From Clostridiales bacterium (lineage in GTDB: Bacteria; Bacillota; Clostridia; Lachnospirales; CAG-274), in the NCBI GenBank assembly GCA_021203425.1, contig JAJQBF010000252.1, forward strand, positions 1-5,404: a DNA stretch of 5,404 nt, written 5' to 3'. Of this stretch, positions 4,009 through 5,404 are shown in pieces. Under the pieces are notes generated by a model, which did not search any database, was not told where the DNA came from, and was given only the letters and a program-made list of their open reading frames with translations. Numbering within the stretch: position 1 is the first letter of the stretch; each line of letters begins with the position of its first letter. Position numbers and translations under genes: made by a program.

Positions 4009-5404
4009 ATTTAAAGCTGATTTTAAGATCATCTATGCTGTTGTTGTCTGATAATTCTACAACATAAGCTATAACGTAGCTTGCTCCTGATACGAATTCA
4101 TCTGCTGTCTTTGTACCTGAGTCGAAAGCAATACCTGTGTAAACTGTATCTGCGTCTGCGGCAAGTAACTCTGTATCACCGGCAACAATGTTAAATGCAC
4201 TGTTTTCTGCCTCAGCTGCTGTTACACCGAATATTGCTATAGGGTTAACTGTTATGGAACCAATCTGCAATGTTGTGCCTGTGTCGTTATCATCGCCTAC
4301 GATTGTGTATGTACCTGCCTCAAGATAAACAGACTTAGTTGTAGAACCTGAACCGCCGTATATATAGTCTGTGGCATAGATTTCTGTTCCGCCTGAATCC
4401 TTTAATGTAAATGATGCACATTTAGTTGTAGTTGATGAACCGCAGCTAACTTTAAAAGTAACTTCCTTAGCGCTGTCTAAAATAAAGCTCATAGAACCTG
4501 TGAATTTTGATCTGTCGCTTGCTGTAGCAACAAGGTCACTGCCGGGCTCGAAGTCGGGTAATAAGAAACTTGTGTATGAACCGTTGCCAAGAGCTGTAAG
4601 AGTATACTTTGTAAGTGTTACCTCTGATGCTGTAAATACAGTTGAATCAGTTTCGGGAACAACAGTTAATGTTGCGTTTTGAGAATCGTAATCTATAGCT
4701 GTAACAGCTAATACATCACCGTCAGCAAAAGGAGCATCTGCGCCTTCTTCTACAGTCTTTTCAATTGTATAAGCACCGTCTGCATCTGTTTTAACTTCGT
4801 ATGTGCCGACTGTAATAGATGTACTTGCCAAATTTGTTGTACCGTTGATGGTATAAGTTACACTTGTGTCTTCAGGATATGATACATTATTTGTAACTAC
4901 AACTTCAATCCCTTGAATTTTAGCCTCTTTGTCGTCAGTTTCAGCAAACTGAAGATAGCCGTCACCTGTGTCTTCAGCCGTAAATTCATAAGCCTGTCCG
5001 CTTGATGATAAACTTTTCGTAGTTTCTGTGTCGGTAAGCTGTAAATATCTATCACTTACGGTAGACTGGTTTGTTAATGTAATTGTTCCGGCTGAGCCTA
5101 CAGGAACGGGAATGCTGAATTTAGCACTATATATTGACAAATAAGGACTAGAACTGCTGCTGATTCTGAATCTTGAAGTTACTTCATCAACAACAATACC
5201 GAGAACTGTATCACCTGCAGAACAAGAAATATTGCCGTCGGGCATATTTAATGAAAAGTCCCAAGTTCTGGTTGTTAAATCTGCGCTTGTTTTTACACTG
5301 CCGTAATCTGTGTAATCAGCAGCAAAAACGGTACTGATGTTCATTACTACCATACACGAGCAAAGCATTGTGAGCGCTAAGATCGTGCTTAAAAATCTCT
5401 TTGC
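4007..5404 (-). CDS. Secreted two-module beta-sandwich-like protein, 5' end beyond the window
   Basis: I do not recognise a named family. The frame stays open to the right edge: before the Met at 5368 it reads Ala-Lys-Arg-Phe-Leu-Ser-Thr-Ile-Leu-Ala-Leu-Thr. The true start therefore lies just outside, and this basic stretch plus the next 16 residues makes a signal peptide with a signal peptidase I site at Val14-Phe-Ala16/Ala17 (numbering from Met 5368). The Leu-Cys-Ser-Cys stretch is not a good lipobox. The mature protein is acidic and rich in Thr, Ser, Asp and Gly. Three regions are visible: module A (about 35-158), starting Thr35-Trp-Asp-Phe and ending in an Ile-Gln-Gly-Ile-Glu-Val strand; a linker domain (about 165-255); and module B (about 285-375), with Cys309 and Cys317 and the same order of strands as A, ending Leu-Gln-Ile-Gly-Ser-Ile-Thr-Val. 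A C-terminal domain (376-453) follows. There is no LPxTG, SLH, dockerin or catalytic motif, so it is probably released or held non-covalently. The modules resemble beta-sandwich, carbohydrate-binding-like domains of polysaccharide-degrading clostridia; sugar binding is a guess. It shares an operon with the downstream peptide. Confidence 0.85.
   Translation of the reverse strand, partial: AKRFLSTILALTMLCSCMVVMNISTVFAADYTDYGSVKTSADLTTRTWDFSLNMPDGNISCSAGDTVLGIVVDEVTSRFRISSSSSPYLSIYSAKFSIPVPVGSAGTITLTNQSTVSDRYLQLTDTETTKSLSSSGQAYEFTAEDTGDGYLQFAETDDKEAKIQGIEVVVTNNVSYPEDTSVTYTINGTTNLASTSITVGTYEVKTDADGAYTIEKTVEEGADAPFADGDVLAVTAIDYDSQNATLTVVPETDSTVFTASEVTLTKYTLTALGNGSYTSFLLPDFEPGSDLVATASDRSKFTGSMSFILDSAKEVTFKVSCGSSTTTKCASFTLKDSGGTEIYATDYIYGGSGSTTKSVYLEAGTYTIVGDDNDTGTTLQIGSITVNPIAIFGVTAAEAENSAFNIVAGDTELLAADADTVYTGIAFDSGTKTADEFVSGASYVIAYVVELSDNNSIDDLKISFK

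Noticed and set aside
4500..4682. 60-codon + strand frame inside the secreted-protein gene
   Set aside because: Antisense shadow of a long, coherent secreted protein frame.
5345..5362. Lipoprotein signal at Leu-Cys-Ser-Cys in the secreted protein
   Set aside because: The -2 residue is Cys rather than Ala, Ser, Thr, Val or Ile, and a better signal peptidase I site (Val-Phe-Ala/Ala) follows.

Overview
The window reads like a chromosomal segment of a gut-type, low-to-moderate GC Firmicute, most likely a Clostridia member (Oscillospiraceae/Lachnospiraceae-like). The reasons are strong AGGAGG-type ribosome binding sites, near-consensus TTGACA/TATAAT promoters, a CadA-like metal pump controlled by an ArsR-family sensor, a PD-(D/E)XK 'putative transposase' of a type I recall as common in gut clostridia, and a secreted Thr/Ser/Asp-rich beta protein. 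The taxonomic call is inference; there is no rRNA or marker gene here.

Region 1 (1-2551, + strand) is a metal-resistance operon. A consensus promoter (71-99) is followed at the expected start of transcription by a 12-2-12 ArsR-type operator (101-126). Next come a cysteine-free CzrA-like Zn/Co sensor (147-491) and a one-HMA PIB-type ATPase (469-2535) that overlaps the sensor gene by 23 bases. When Zn/Co/Cd rises, the sensor should leave the operator and the pump should export the metal.

Region 2 (2601-3688, + strand) is a free-standing PD-(D/E)XK nuclease/transposase-like gene with its own promoter, ribosome binding site and strong terminator. An in-frame TAA at codon 75 breaks it. Both halves are in the same reading frame, so this is a nonsense change rather than a frameshift.

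Region 3 (3689-3862) is a short convergent intergenic stretch holding a 2 x 12 bp tandem repeat and three GC-rich hairpins, each with a right arm ending in GGGCTTT. The last hairpin is a strong, probably bidirectional terminator.

Region 4 (3863-5404, - strand) is a second operon entering from the right edge. It holds a secreted, two-module beta-sandwich-like protein whose first codons lie beyond the window, then, after 15 bases and with a strong Shine-Dalgarno sequence, a 42-residue peptide gene (3863-3991). The peptide gene ends at the terminator. It is the least described element in the window: it carries a Lys-Lys-x-Tyr-Thr-Lys-Pro start and an Asn-Val-Ile-Thr-Ala-Ser-Gly motif, and has no signal peptide or cysteine.
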